A DNA stretch of 64,000 nucleotides from Agelas oroides (lineage: Eukaryota; Porifera; Demospongiae; Agelasida; Agelasidae): NCBI GenBank assembly GCA_949130485.1, contig OX422185.1, positions 5,164,928 through 5,228,927 on the forward strand. The letters run 5' to 3'. The position numbers and the translations under genes are program-made. Below are positions 42,753 through 54,020 of this stretch, in pieces (within the stretch, counting starts at the first letter, position 1; every line of letters starts with the position of its first letter). The notes under the pieces were generated by a model that was not told where the DNA came from, did no database searches, and was given only the letters and a program-made list of their open reading frames with translations.

Positions 42753-43200
42753 AGTAGCCTCATTCCCAGGCCCCTGCCCAGCTTTCGTCATTTGCAGTAC
42801 AGAAAAGCGGGAGAGGGCCTGGTCATGTGACGTTAAAATGGTAGAAAGGGTTTAATTGAGCGTGGGCACAGAGGGGCTCAGAACAGCAAGAAGAGGGAGG
42901 TGCCAGGTAACCTACAACTCATATGTAGCTAGCACGGGTAACTGTTACACACACCATGCAGGCATTGAGCATGTAGATTGTTGAACTACATGCAAATCAC
43001 TGCCTGTTTGTTCTGAAACTTTGTGCAACTTTCCAATTACATAATGCTTACATGAGGAAAGCTACCTGACTCTCTCCACTTTTTCATACTGCAAGCAACA
43101 GAAAACCAGGCAGGGGCTTGAGAGCATATAGTACTCCCAACAGGAAGTGAGTTTCTAGCTGGGTAGGACATAGGGTCAGGTATAGGGTTGGACAGGGATT
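42753..43200. repeat. Duplicated block, paralogue of 57340-57780
   Basis: Starts with a CCTCATTCCCAGG MITE piece (TAGCCTCATTCCCAGGCCCC...GGGAGAGGGCCTGGTCATGT) and continues GCACAGAGGGGCTCAGAACA, GAAGAGGGAGGTGCCAGGTA and TTGAACTACATGCAAATCAC, all repeated near 57.4 kb. 43200-43865 has no recognised feature. Confidence 0.75.
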
Positions 43201-43865
43201 TCACTTCCAGAAACAGTGGAGAGTAGGATATTGATTGCAGTTAGTACACTTATTGATCATGTGACCTTCAGCCAATCAGGTGTTTAAAATTTGGTCACAC
43301 ACTCTGAAATTCAAAAGCTCCTATCAGAGGCCTAATGTAACTGCGGACTGTGGACACACAGACTCACGGACCGCGTACCAGAAATATTTTATGGCTTATG
43401 CTTTGTGTAGGCGCTAACAACACCAAGCTAACCTTACGTACATCAGAGGTGTCAACGATGCTGTAAAGAAGTGTCGTAAACAGGCAGAACTGTGAAGGTA
43501 TGGGAATGATTATGCAGCAGTGCAATAAGCCAGTAGGTAAGTACAAATTTCAATGTAGTTAGCCCCACTCCTAAGGCTTAAACATGCTTCTCTGGACATA
43601 GAACAAGTGGCTATTAATGGAAAGCCCTCAGCCATATGTAAATTTCACAAATTCTGTGTGCATTGGCTAGAGTACATTAGTCTAACCACGTAGCCAGACA
43701 CTTGCCTTGGGCAGCTTTTCGTTCTGGAGTTTTCTCCATAACTATGAGACAAAAGGTAGAACAGAAACTTTCATTTGAGGCTAGCCTGCTACACGAGACT
43801 AGCTACAGCATGGCTCAATACCAACTCTTTCGTTGATACGTGGACTAGGCTGTGCACTCATATAT

Positions 43866-43962
43866 TCTCACAAGCCAGACCCAACCAACCCCAGCGCAGA
43901 TCGCCCCTTGCGTGATACTGAAAGTCATCCGTGCTGGGGTCAGTTGGGTCTGGCTTGTGAGA
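43866..43962. mobile_element. 97-bp palindromic MITE
   Basis: TCTCACAAGCCAGACCCAAC at the left pairs exactly with GTTGGGTCTGGCTTGTGAGA at the right, and inner CCCCAGC/GCTGGGG are mirrored. Single copy in the window. Confidence 0.75.
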
Positions 43963-44339
43963 CCCACATCGGCTTCATAGCTATACTTTTGGGAAACTAT
44001 CGAAGTCTCTCCAAGGTTTGTTAATGTTTTATAGCTTCTCCATGACTCCAGTAGCAGTCCTTGGTTCGTTTGATAAGTGTTGCACATGCAGTGTCGGCAA
44101 AGAACAAAACATTTCAGCCATAAAATTATTCCCAGTGTGAGTCCAGATTAGGCCCCAATCAGATGGAAGAATTTCGTTGAATGAAAGTGATCAAGTTGGA
44201 GATTGCCTCGCAGCTTGTTTTAGGTTGTCCCAAGAGACTTTGTGCTTGGAGCTTTTGCAAACCATGATGTACAGCAGTGTATATGTGTACTGAACTGTCA
44301 GAAACTTCAGTCCCAAATTGCAACTGTGAAAGAAATCTC

Positions 44340-44349
44340 GCTTAGAACA

Positions 44350-44380
<31 letters not shown>
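44340..44380. repeat. (CA)n microsatellite
   Basis: CA run upstream of a TAGACC unit. The same flank (AATTGCAACTGTGAAAG...AGAACAC) recurs before the (CA)n at 51730. Confidence 0.9.
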
Positions 44381-44382
<2 letters not shown>

Positions 44383-44453
44383 GTTTAATACAGTATTTAA
44401 AGTTAAACAGTTATTATAGGAGAGACACAGGAGCAATACTAGGAACGTTTTTA

Positions 44454-44675
44454 TAGACCCAGTAAAAACCAGGTCTTCCAAAAATTTTCACTAACTTAAA
44501 GGGAAAAACACGGATACTTTCCAGCCACAAAACAGTTACCCAGCTGCCCTTATATGCCCTGGCTTGTTCCCAACACTTGTGGGTTTGTGTGACGTCATAA
44601 ACATTCAGTGTGTGATATTCATTGACAGTTTATTAGTATTCATTGATAATATGTGAGCTGTGAATCTACTCATGC
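44454..44675 (+). repeat. TAGACC unit, full copy
   Basis: TAGACCCAGTAAAAACC + AGGTCTTCCAAAAATTTTC, GCCCTTATATGCCCTGGC, TGTGACGTCATAAACATTC, ATATTCATTGACAGTTTATT and GTGAATCTACTCATGCAG. Beyond it, reiterated TATTATGCTC motifs (about 44950-45010) recall those at 15045 and 54055. The 160-codon frame here ends in a CA tract and has no motif. Confidence 0.8.
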
Positions 44676-45707
44676 AGTGTGTAGGCTGATTGTGCTCCCT
44701 ACTACGCTATGCTGCACTGCTGTGGACTGCAAACAAGTGGACTGCTTTTTCTAGCGCCAGTATGTCGCGGTGCATACACTCTTCCACTTCTGCATTAATT
44801 CTGACAGTTTGGGAGCTAGAAGTTTGCTTAGTAAGGACGCTGGAGAAGAAGCGGTGACCTGTGAGCTGCTGCTAGTCGTTCGACTTTTGTCAACAGGGCT
44901 AGTCGTTGCCATTACAGAATCATCACGTGGCCAAGTTTCCTCAAACTCAGAGAATTTGCCTATTATGCTCGCATTATGCTTGATGCTTTTGCATACCTAT
45001 TATGCTCATTTTAATGCCGGCATAATCCGCACATCCCTAGTGTCCACCGGTACAAACAGCCTCATTTCTAGACTCCCTCGTTTTCTTTGTTTACTGTTCA
45101 CAAGAAGAAGTGGAAGAGTGTTGAAAATGGGGTTGGGATCAACATCACATTGGCACACACACATAAGCACATGTGCATGCATACACACACGCAAATGCAT
45201 GTGCACAGGCATACACACACATATGCACGCTCACACACACACACACACATAATTTATCACGTGAGTGACGTAGAGGGTAGAGAGAAAGGACTTAATTGAG
45301 CACAGGCAGATTGTTGATGTGCCTACACACATAGTTGCATAATCAGCAGTACACATAACCGTGTTTTAGTAGGACCCCGTTCTGGCAGTTTTTTCGAAAC
45401 AATAAGCGCAGAGAAGGTTTGAGCAAAGCCTAGGAAAGGGCTGCCTTGCTGTTTAATAACGCCTTTAAAGCCATTCAGCTGTCAGTTTGTCAGGTAAGCG
45501 AGTAAGTTAGCATTATTTTGTAATGTACAAGTCTTTGTATACCCACCATAGCTTGCCGTACTGCCAGGTAATGTAGCATAGTGCTATCTAGTACCGTTTG
45601 GCCATATTAAAGCTTTCACACTTGAGCGTAGGGCGAGTTCACTCGTTCGCCCAAATGTAATTAAGTTCTCTCTACCTATGACGATTCTCACGTGATGAAT
45701 TTTACCA

Positions 45708-45770
45708 GGCTCTCCCCTTTCTTTTCGATTTTTTGCTCACGTGCAGGGAGAGCCTGGGAACAAGGGTAGT
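45708..45770. mobile_element. CCTCGTTCCCAGG-family MITE fragment
   Basis: CCAGGCTCTCCCCTTTCTTT and the inverted GCAGGGAGAGCCTGGGAACA. 45250-45700 holds only short direct repeats. Confidence 0.5.
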
Positions 45771-45939
45771 GCATGTATATATATAGAATAAGGAAAGGTA
45801 ACCACAGATACAGCACCCATGCAGTGTATGTATATCTGCTTTCCATTGTACTGTGTAGTCCTTCTCAAAAGAATACCTCTGAATTAAGGACGCTTCTGTG
45901 TTATTTTCTCCCTGAATTCCCCCCATCAACTGTCACAGA

Positions 45940-46520
45940 GTTCTAGAATGGTACAGCCATTGTGGTGTGTGCATCCGCTTGCACATGCACAAGCTAGGTA
46001 AGATCTAGGGGCATGCTCCCCCGGGAAAACTAGGTCCTCTGAGATTGGAGGCCATGTTGAAACCAAAGTGTTACTACCAATTTTCTTCAGTCTTAGCTGT
46101 ATTTTATTATTATGTGTGGCAGTCCCGTGTAGAAATCGAAGGTTATTCCGTCGCTTATTTCGATTGCATCGCTGCGTTCAAAGCGCCGTATCGCTGAACT
46201 TCCGTTAAGGGCGGGGCTCATACGTGCTTCGTGGATACATGAATATCTAATAAGTTTACGAAGCGCGTATGAGCCCCGCCCTTAACGGAAGTTCAGCGAT
46301 ACGGCGCTTTGAACGCAGCGATGCAATCGAAATACGCGACGGAATAACCTTCGATTTCTACACGGGACTGCCACATGTAATATTGTAGCCTGAAACTATG
46401 TGCAGACATGTACAAGCTAGGGGAGTCTTGGGACATGCACCCCTGAGGGGAAATTTTTTTTGGAGATCGCCTCTGAGACCATGTTTGGGTCAATGTACTA
46501 CTAGAATCTTTTCTTCAGCC
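45940..46520. repeat. Duplicated block interrupted by a GTGGCAG MITE
   Basis: Same order as 2500-2860: TTCTAGAATGGTACAGCCAT, GGGGCATGCTCCCC, GTCTTAGCTGTATTTTATTA, MITE, TAATATTGTAGCCTGAAACT. Confidence 0.8.
46116..46374. mobile_element. GTGGCAG palindromic MITE, best-preserved copy
   Basis: 259 bp that fold almost perfectly: GTGGCAGTCCCGTGTAGAAA against TTTCTACACGGGACTGCCAC, TATCGCTGAACTTCCGTTAA against TTAACGGAAGTTCAGCGATA, and GGGCGGGGCTCATACG against its complement. ATGT flanks both ends (46112-46115 and 46375-46378). The empty site at 2680-2700 has a single AATATTG context. Confidence 0.9.
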
Positions 46521-46631
46521 TCATTCTGCAATGTCTCCTATAGTTACATACATGTGCAGAGTTGCAAAGAGTGTAAATCAGGTGGTTCCCTTCACACCTG
46601 ACTCTGCCAAGGTATATACAAATCCCCTAAA

Positions 46632-48438
46632 TCATGGCGTACGGTAGTATGCCATATGTAGGGATGACCCCGAAAAAAAATGGCGGCCACATTCAAAGTG
46701 CACAAATGACACGCTCGAAATGTCCGCGTTAGATAAGTCAACGGCCTCCATGAGCCATATCAGACATTATCGAGTGCTTCCATGGGCAACAGGATCGTTA
46801 AATTTGCTGGAAAGCATCGCTAAGTACCTGACAGTCAAGTCGCTAAAAAAGGCAAATCGTCTATCTTCTGACTTCTTCTTTTGCTCACCACGATAGCACG
46901 ACAACGGCTGAAGCTATTACAACGATTCAAACGCGAAAGATCAGCATAAATTACTGGGTATTATACCCACCACTCATCGTTCTCAAAGAAAGAAGTCGAA
47001 TTAATCGGCGATTCTCAGGTAACCCCACGCTTATGCTTGCTGCTATACGCCATTTTGTTAGAATAGAATATTCATAGCGATTACGTCAACAGAAGTTCAA
47101 CAGCTACAGCACGTGAAGTTGGCATGCAGCTGCGGTTATTCTACTTCCGTAGAGAACTTGACGATCGATTGATTCCCAAACGATTGCATATGTTGCTACT
47201 TTCATACAGCAGTTGACGTACTTGTGCTGGATTTGACAAGGAACGCAGTATGCGTAACGTCCACAAGAAACGGGCGCGGGATAAGCAGAACTATCTGCGA
47301 AACAAAGAAAGCAAAAGGCAAGCGTCCCGTAACAAGTACTGGAAGAACCCGGAAAAACACTCTTACTCTCCAAGGGTTCCTTTACCACAGTTATGCCTTA
47401 CCTCTTTATGACCTATGTACCTGCCACCCACCGTACACAACCTACACACACCTGCCCACAATGTATAACCAGCTATAGAAACTGTTCCTTGGACAACACA
47501 CAACATACAGTGTTACAACCCTGTCATACAACAGAACAGGTAGACAGTCATGTATATACCACAGTGCCTTAGAACAACCACTCACACACACATGCACATA
47601 CCCAATTAGACAACAGTTACACCCATGATTCCATTGTCAAGTGGATAAGTGCAAACAGCTAACATCCTCCAGAAATCCATCAACATCAACAATAAACTAC
47701 ACAACAAGTCATTTCACTTGGGGTGTGGTTACACAACAACAACAAAAAAACAACAGAAACAAGTCACAAAAAAGTTTGCCAAACGCAAACAAGCACATGT
47801 AGGGATGAAATCCTCAAAAACCAACCAAACAAGACGGGAACGACACCACAATACTTTTACACCATCCCTACATCTTGTGCCATTTTGCCACCTGTACACA
47901 ACACAAAACCCTCTACATTTGTACTTATTAGCCCACACCAACCACAAACAAACATAATACTTCACTCCATTCAACTATCTCACAAAATAACCCATCCTTC
48001 ACAAAGCATTACAAAATTACCACTACTCACTTCACAGCCACCTGTATACAAGACAACCCATATCTATCATGCTAAACAGGCATAAAACTTAACAACATAA
48101 TGCACATTCCAACATAACACACACACTCACCACTCCTCACTCACTCCACACCTTCTACACACAACTTGGACCATACCTGCTACACTCAGTAGCAACCACC
48201 AACAACACAACATACTCACTATGCACAACACACCCACGCCACACCCTTCCATCTACAAGACAACCCTCTTCTACACACAACTAAAAAACAAATACAAACA
48301 CACAGTTTTGGCAAAATGGCACAAGATGTAGGGATGGTGTAAAAGTATTGTGGTGTCGTTCCCGTCTTGTTTGGTTGGTTTTTGAGGATTTCATCCCTAC
48401 ATGTGCTTGTTTGCGTTTGGCAAACTTTTTTGTGACTT
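46632..48438 (+). mobile_element. Helitron/Helentron-like element, copy 3
   Basis: The same left hairpin with one change (GTACGG-TAGTATGCC), a collapsed (CTT)n, a shared 5' region, a different segment at about 47360-47560 replacing the ORF repeats, then the same G-poor region and inverted right end. It is inserted in the 3.6-kb-type duplicated block after CCCCTAAA. Right flank GATTACCTCTGATG. Confidence 0.75.
47250..47411 (+). CDS. Basic ORF of copy 3, replaced C-terminus
   Basis: 53 codons. Identical to the other copies from MRNVHKKRARDKQNY to NKYWKNPEK, then diverges to HSYSPRVPLPQLCLTSL and stops. The change coincides with about 200 bp of unrelated sequence (CTCTTACTCTCCAAGGGTTC onward) that ends where the shared ACCACAGTGCCTTAGAAC resumes. 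It could be an insertion or the older state before the repeats were gained. Function unknown. Confidence 0.35.
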   Translation: MRNVHKKRARDKQNYLRNKESKRQASRNKYWKNPEKHSYSPRVPLPQLCLTSL

Positions 48439-48635
48439 TTAGATTACCTCTGATGTCACCAATCAGGATTAGACTCAAAAGGTGTCCACATTAGATGTAG
48501 TGGATGTGAAGTATGGTTCTGCTGGTGTCAGCCTAGGCTTTCAGAGGTTTCCCTGTAATTGTAAAGAATAAAGATCGGGATAAAAGCTACTGGCTACATT
48601 GATTGTACTTTCTGGCCACTGCACCCACGCATGCA

Positions 48636-48690
48636 CGCACGCACACACACACACGCACACGCGTGTGCACACACACACACACACACACAC
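48636..48690. repeat. (CA)n microsatellite with CG steps
   Basis: CA run preceding a TAGACC head at 48706. Confidence 0.9.
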
Positions 48691-48705
48691 AAAATGGAAG
48701 GTGTG

Positions 48706-48875
48706 TAGACCCAATTAAACTATTGGGTCTTCCAAAAATTCACCTATAGGGACACAGGTAGGCATGTTGTAGTGCTGCAGCCTTATATACCCAGGCTTGT
48801 CCCTGACACTTGTGGGTTTTGTGATAATTAAAATATTCATTGACAATTTCATTGGCAGTGTGAGTTATGAAGCTC
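48706..48875 (+). repeat. TAGACC unit, short-spacer copy
   Basis: TAGACCCAATTAAACTATTG + GGTCTTCCAAAAATTCACC, CTTATATACCCAGGCTTG, the ACACTTGTGGGTTTTGTG block and ATATTCATTGACAATTTC. Confidence 0.8.
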
Positions 48876-49017
48876 CACACTAGTTTTATACTGTCATAGG
48901 TCATTCAATGTGAGTTTTTATGCCACTAATTTAACACAACAGCAGTGGGTGGCACGTGGACATTACTTAGTCTATCTCTCTCAAGGCTTGACTGTGCCTC
49001 TATCAGCCAGGCTTTAT

Positions 49018-49464
49018 CATAGCAACAGCAGCATCCAAGTATCATAGTAACAGTAGCACCCAAGTATCACAGTAACAGTAGCACCCGAGTATCACAGTAA
49101 CAGTAGCACCCAAGTATCACAGTAACAGTAGCACCGGAGTATCACAGTAACAGTAGCACCCGAGTATCACAGTAACAGTACCACCCGAGTATCACAGCAA
49201 CAGTAGCACCCGAGTATCACAGTAGCACCCGAGTATTACAGTAACAGTAGCACCCGAGTATCACAGTAACAGTAGCACCCGAGTATCACAGTAACAGTAG
49301 CACCCACGTATCACAGTAACAGTAGCACCCGAGTATCACAGTAACAGTAGCACCCGAGTATCACAGTAACAGTAGCATCCGAGTATCACAGTAACAGTAG
49401 CATCCGAGTATCACAGTAACAGTAGCACCCACGTATCACAGTAACAGTAGCACCCGAGTATCAC
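49018..49464. repeat. 25-bp minisatellite, about 18 units
   Basis: Same ACAGTAGCACCCGAGTATCA + CAGTA unit as 16748-17097 but more heterogeneous, with one shortened unit near 49220 and ATCC/ACGT variants. Upstream CAGCCAGGCTTTATCATAG matches the single-unit locus at 23025. Downstream sequence is different from both other loci. Confidence 0.95.
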
Positions 49465-50770
49465 TCAGAACAGTTAAGGCAGGCTAATCCATATAAATTA
49501 TACACCCATCAAGTTTTTACATGGTGAATTTAACTATATCTCATGAACCCATGGCAGTATGAACATGGGGTTTGTAACAATGACAACAATGATGCTTCCC
49601 AATTTTGTAAAAGAAAACAATTTGTTGTAATGGCAACTAATTAACAGCAGCTGTGCTCGTGTAAACAAGCCGTTTGTAGCAATAAATACAGCAAAATGCA
49701 GAACTGAAGACGTAGCCTGAGAGCTAAGCCATTGTAGCCACTATTACTATAGTTGATGGTCTAACAGAAACACAGTGGCATGAAACAGCAATCCTTTTTA
49801 CGGCTGCTATATAATCGAAAATAGGTCAAAATTGTGGCTTATCGGGTGGTCCTTAACTTTCAAAAGTTAAGGCTTTATCAGCAAAGCATTAACAGCACAA
49901 ATGCCACCTGGTTATAACAACTTCAACTCCTCCTGTTCACAGAAAAGCCATCAGATCTTGGTTCCAAGGCTGGCGAGTGTTCCGCATAAACCGCCAAAGA
50001 CGATCGGTCATCGTCGCTCGAAATGACTTTAGCTTTACTTCTGTCCTCCGCTCGCAGAAACACGCAGCTCTCGATCCCAGTGATATCCCTTCTGAAATTT
50101 GGACATACCTACTTTATAATCAGCGCTAAAACGAAGCTATATACTAACGGTCAGAATAACGATGACAAACACACTACACTAGACTTGGCAGCCATTCAGT
50201 AAAACTTAGTAGAAAATTTTGCAACTCATGTATCAAACATCAAATAATAGCAGAATATACATCATTTAATAATAGCAATAAAATGCTATTTTTGGTATTA
50301 TTACCTCAAATAGCCAATTCTACACCTTAATGACGTAGGCCACCATCAAAAACTAACATATCGATAGCTAACAAATCAAGTTTTACCAGTCTTATAACTC
50401 CTTGTTTGTCTTCAGCTGGGTAATCCATGTTCGCCACGCCAGGTACAAAAGTTTGTATAATAGTTCATTGAATATTATTACAAGGTTGCTTTGCATAACT
50501 AATAGTAATGCAGTCGCGCTCCACTAGCTACACCATGCTCACAGTGACATGTTGTCGTTCAGAGTGTTGCATGCCATCAGGACTTGACTTTGAAGCTGCC
50601 GGCGGCTCCGATGTACCTTATTGTTTGCCATCCACGGTGTTTCAAGGTGTCGAGTCACTGGTTGAGGGTCATGAACCCCACGAGGAACAGAGCTGGTGTT
50701 TGTGGTGACGTTGAGGATGACGAAGAAACTGAAGTTCTGATAGAGCTACCAGCTAAGAAAGTTAGTTTAC
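49465..50770. other. Interval with no recognised gene or repeat
   Basis: Low-repeat sequence of about 1.3 kb. Open frames are short (66 and 75 codons near 50508-50811) and their translations show no domain I recognise. It is the longest stretch in the window without an assigned repeat, so a host exon or UTR could lie here undetected. Confidence 0.4.
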
Positions 50771-50832
50771 AGTTGTTCTCGCTCCAAAATACTAGTAGAA
50801 GCTTCTACTAGTATTTTGGAGCGAGAACAACT
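50771..50832. repeat. Perfect 62-bp palindrome
   Basis: AGTTGTTCTCGCTCCAAAAT, ACTAGTAGAAG, then the exact complement CTTCTACTAGTATTTTGG and AGCGAGAACAACT. Arms of 31 bp with no spacer and no mismatch, centred on AAGCTT. Confidence 0.95.
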
Positions 50833-51266
50833 ATTACATGCTTTGTTCTTGTCCGCCTCATTTACCGATATGGTGTATATTTCTGGCTGACATTTATGAT
50901 GTCATCGAAAAGATAAGTTCACATGAGTTTTCCGTTGGCGAAACAAGTGAACATATTTACACTCAGTACATATTTGAGCCCTTACTGTTCTAATCGCCCA
51001 CGGCGCTTGGATCATCAGATGAATATGCTGTGGGGGGGATGGTGATGAGATGGACGGTGGGTGTGCTTATACAGTAGTAGTATGTGTGCACAAATGTACA
51101 ATCATACAAACACTATTTGAGCTCTTCTATTACGTATAAAGCTATACTCCAACATGGCGGCGCAAGTTTTAGTACACAGATGTGTACGGTTTCGATAACA
51201 TAAGTGAATAGTAACAAATATACAATACAGTGTACACTTGTGACATTTACATCTATGACTGTGAAT

Positions 51267-51480
51267 GCAGACCCAGATTGACCAGGCCTTCCAAAAATTT
51301 TATATGGTCACCTGCATTGTGAGCCGACTTCTACACTTGAGTACAAACGCACCAAACAGTTGCCCTTATATACCCAGACTTGAACCTAACACTTGTGGTG
51401 ACATCTGTGGTGGAATATTCATTGACAGTTTATGAGCCTTCATTGCCACAGTAAGTCAGCTGTGAATCTATTCACACAGT
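51267..51480 (+). repeat. TAGACC unit, full copy
   Basis: CAGACCCAGATTGACCAGGC + CTTCCAAAAATTTTATATG, GCCCTTATATACCCAGAC and ATATTCATTGACAGTTTATG, followed by a CCTCATTACCAGG MITE fragment (51491-51575), the same succession as at 12.4-12.8 kb. Confidence 0.8.
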
Positions 51481-51731
51481 GTGTACCTACTAGCCTCATT
51501 ACCAGGCCTTCTCACCGTCCAGTTTTTGATTGCTTGCAAAAACGGAGGGGAAGGCCTGGTCCATTTTATCACGTGAATGATGTCTGTGGCGACCTAGGTA
51601 GACATAGGGGGGAGGGAAGCTCGATCGAAAGAACACATTTTGCGCATTTTGACACTGAACTGTCAGAAACTTCAGTCCACAAATTGCAATTATGAAAGTC
51701 TGCCCTATGTGACAAGAAATGCCAATTAGAA

Positions 51732-51779
51732 CACACACACACACACACACACTCACACACTCACACACACACACACACA
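51732..51779. repeat. (CA)n microsatellite
   Basis: CA run with CACTC interruptions. Confidence 0.9.
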
Positions 51780-51881
51780 AGGTTTAATTCAGGATTTTAA
51801 GTTATTGGGGAAATAGTAACACACCTTCCTGTTTGTTAGAACAAAACAGGAAGGTGGTTCGTAGGATAAGTGTACGAAAGT

Positions 51882-52385
51882 GGCCATTTTGTGATTCTAC
51901 ATTGCGGTACTAGCAGTTGCACAGTTTGGAAGCAAACTTCTGCCATTCCGTTACCACAGCTTCAGAATTTTTATCATGCAATTTCTGCTATTCTGCTACA
52001 TCAGTACAACTTTTCTCATCTGAGAAACAATAGCAGGATTTTTCAGCAGAGTGCTTCGACTATCACGGTGAATCTACATCTTCAAAATTTCATTTTATTA
52101 TTAATAGGATTAATTTGTTTTGTGGGAGTGAAGGGGGAAGGAGGGAGACCGGAACCAGCAACTGTATGCTGGATTCTATAGCTTGTGCCAGCTTCCTGAC
52201 AGCTCAGAGTACCAGAATAGCAGAATATTTTTCAGGTTAGAAAAATTCTGCTACTGATGTAGCAGAGTATCAGAAATTTCTCTAGTGCATAATAAAAATT
52301 CTGAAGCTGTGGTTGCAGAACAGCAGAAGCTTGTTTCAAAACTGTGAAACTGCTAGTGCCAGAAAGTAGAATCACAAAATGGCTG
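51882..52385. mobile_element. TIR element with arms of about 150 bp
   Basis: The left GGCCATTTTGTGATTCTAC, ACTAGCAGTTGCACAG, CCACAGCTTCAGAATTTTTA and TTCTGCTACATCAGTA are mirrored at the right, ending GTAGAATCACAAAATGGC. The central part of about 200 bp has a short frame without motifs. Confidence 0.8.
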
Positions 52386-52404
52386 CTTTCTTAGACTAAT
52401 CTTG

Positions 52405-52501
52405 TAGACCGAGCTAAAACTAGGTCTTTCAAAAATGTTAACATCCTGACTGGTGCACGTCAGTGTCATACAACCCACAACTCAGTCACTCTGCTGCCTT
52501 A
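52405..52501 (+). repeat. TAGACC unit, left half, split by a TA-flanked MITE
   Basis: TAGACCGAGCTAAAACTAGG + TCTTTCAAAAATG to CTCTGCTGCCTTA. The right half resumes at 52854 (TATATACTCTAGCTTGTTCC). Confidence 0.75.
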
Positions 52502-52853
52502 CAATGTATATCGCTAAATTTTCGCGGGTCTTTAATTTCGCGAATTTCACGAATTTTCAACCATTTGTGAAATTTTTACACATAACTACAGTTTTCACTT
52601 GCAACAGTGTCGATGGTCAACATGCTGCCGAATCCACAAGGGACACTCTCCAAAGAGATACCTTCGAAGTAGGCATTCGAGCACGAACAACGGTGTGACA
52701 GTGCGTATTAGATAGAACTTGCTTGTATCCACACCCATACTACATTACATGTGCGGCATACGCATGGTTTAGACAGCTAATTTGGAAATTATTTCAACGA
52801 AATCTTCAAAAACCACCAAAAATTTAGACCCTCGAAAATTTAGCACTATACAG
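52502..52853. mobile_element. TA-flanked MITE, GCTAAATTTTCG ends
   Basis: 352 bp. CAATGTATATCGCTAAATTT + TCGCGGGTCT is mirrored by AGACCCTCGAAAATTTAGC + ACTATACAG. TA on both sides. The ends resemble those of the 33.2 kb MITE (GTATAG...), so both may be related Tc1/mariner-like families. Confidence 0.75.
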
Positions 52854-52965
52854 TATATACTCTAGCTTGTTCCTAACACTTGTGGGTTTTTGTGTGACGG
52901 CATGCAGTAAAATATTTATTGACAGTTTGAGGCATTCCTGAGTTATGAATTTAGTTATGCATTAG
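52854..52965 (+). repeat. TAGACC unit, right half
   Basis: TATATACTCTAGCTTGTTCC, the ACACTTGTGGGTTTTTGTG block, ATATTTATTGACAGTTTGAG and ATGAATTTAGTTATGC. Confidence 0.75.
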
Positions 52966-53200
52966 TACAATGGCTCCATTGTATGGTACTCTTCATGACA
53001 TGCTATTCTCCGTCATCATTGACAATTTTCTCTAAGCTGTTAAGCACTTTGTGCAGACGGTAGAGTGACAAACCTTGTTTAGCTACATGCCACAACCTGT
53101 GTGCTGTGATCTGAAACCTCACTGGTAAAGCTATATAATAGTTCAATGCTGCAGTGTATTGCATTCGCCTAGTCACTGTGAGATGAAACTGGTGTACTAA

Positions 53201-53749
53201 CCCTCTGAATGCATTGACCATATATATATGGTCACAATAAACTGCTGTATTAAACCTCTGAGTGCATTGACTATGTATATATGGTCACAATAAACTGCTG
53301 TATTAACCCTCTCAACGCGGTGACCATATATATGGTCACAATAAACTGCTGTATTAAACCTCTGAATGCATTGACTATATATATATGGTCACAATAAACT
53401 TCCTGTTGTCGCAAGTTTGTGCACTTTCCATGCAAAGCTAAGAAGCTTAACGAGATATGAGGGTAGACCACACCTTTTAATCAACATCATCAGCTAGAAA
53501 GACAGGGAGAGGCGGTACTTATTCGTGGGTGATCATCAATGAGCTGAGAGCTGCCAAACACAAAGAGCAAGCGTTCTCCATATTTCACTTCAGGTAGGAG
53601 TAATACCTTTAAATACCAGTTGCTTTTGGTGGGGTTGTGGGTATCAGGTGAGCATCACAAACTGTTTCAAACATGTATAAATGGCTTCCTAAGCACTTAT
53701 CAGCCATTTAGCCCAACACAGTAATAATACTACTTCCGCGTTCAAAGGG
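53201..53749. mobile_element. piggyBac-like element with tandemly repeated left end, CTAA target
   Basis: Left CCCTCTGAATGCATTGACC, right CCGCGTTCAAAGGG. CTAA flanks both sides (53197-53200 and 53750-53753) in place of the usual TTAA. The first 50-66 bp (terminus, then the palindrome CCATATATATATGG and TCACAATAAACTGCTGTATT) are repeated four times to about 53395. No transposase. Confidence 0.65.
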
Positions 53750-53805
53750 CTAATTAATCTAAACTGTGTTGCTCAAGCTCAGTTTCTCCCCCCTCCCCGT
53801 GGTGG

Positions 53806-54020
53806 TAGACCCAGCTTAATTAACTAGGTCTTCCAAAAATTTAAAAAAAAAAAAAAAACGTAACGCATCCTGTCTGTTTAACTGCCTGAACTAGCACCCA
53901 GGCTGTCCTTATATACCTAGCCTTGTTCCTAACAATTGTGGGTTTTGTTCCGGTGTGTGGCAGAATATTCATTGCAGCTTATGAGCTATTCATTGGCTGT
54001 CAATGTATTTATGAGTTGAT
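53806..54020 (+). repeat. TAGACC unit, full copy
   Basis: TAGACCCAGCTTAATTAAC + TAGGTCTTCCAAAAATTT, a poly-A run, GTCCTTATATACCTAGCC, TAACAATTGTGGGTTTTG and ATATTCATTGCAGCTTATG. TATTATGCTC motifs follow at 54055-54095. 54100-55085 has no recognised gene; 54770-54960 repeats the left edge of the window (AAACAAACCTATGATCC, ACACACACCAGTG). Confidence 0.75.

Noticed and set aside
44770-45252. 160-codon plus-strand frame, the longest in the window
   Set aside because: No domain or motif, it spans dispersed TATTATGCTC repeats and ends in a CA tract; consistent with chance.
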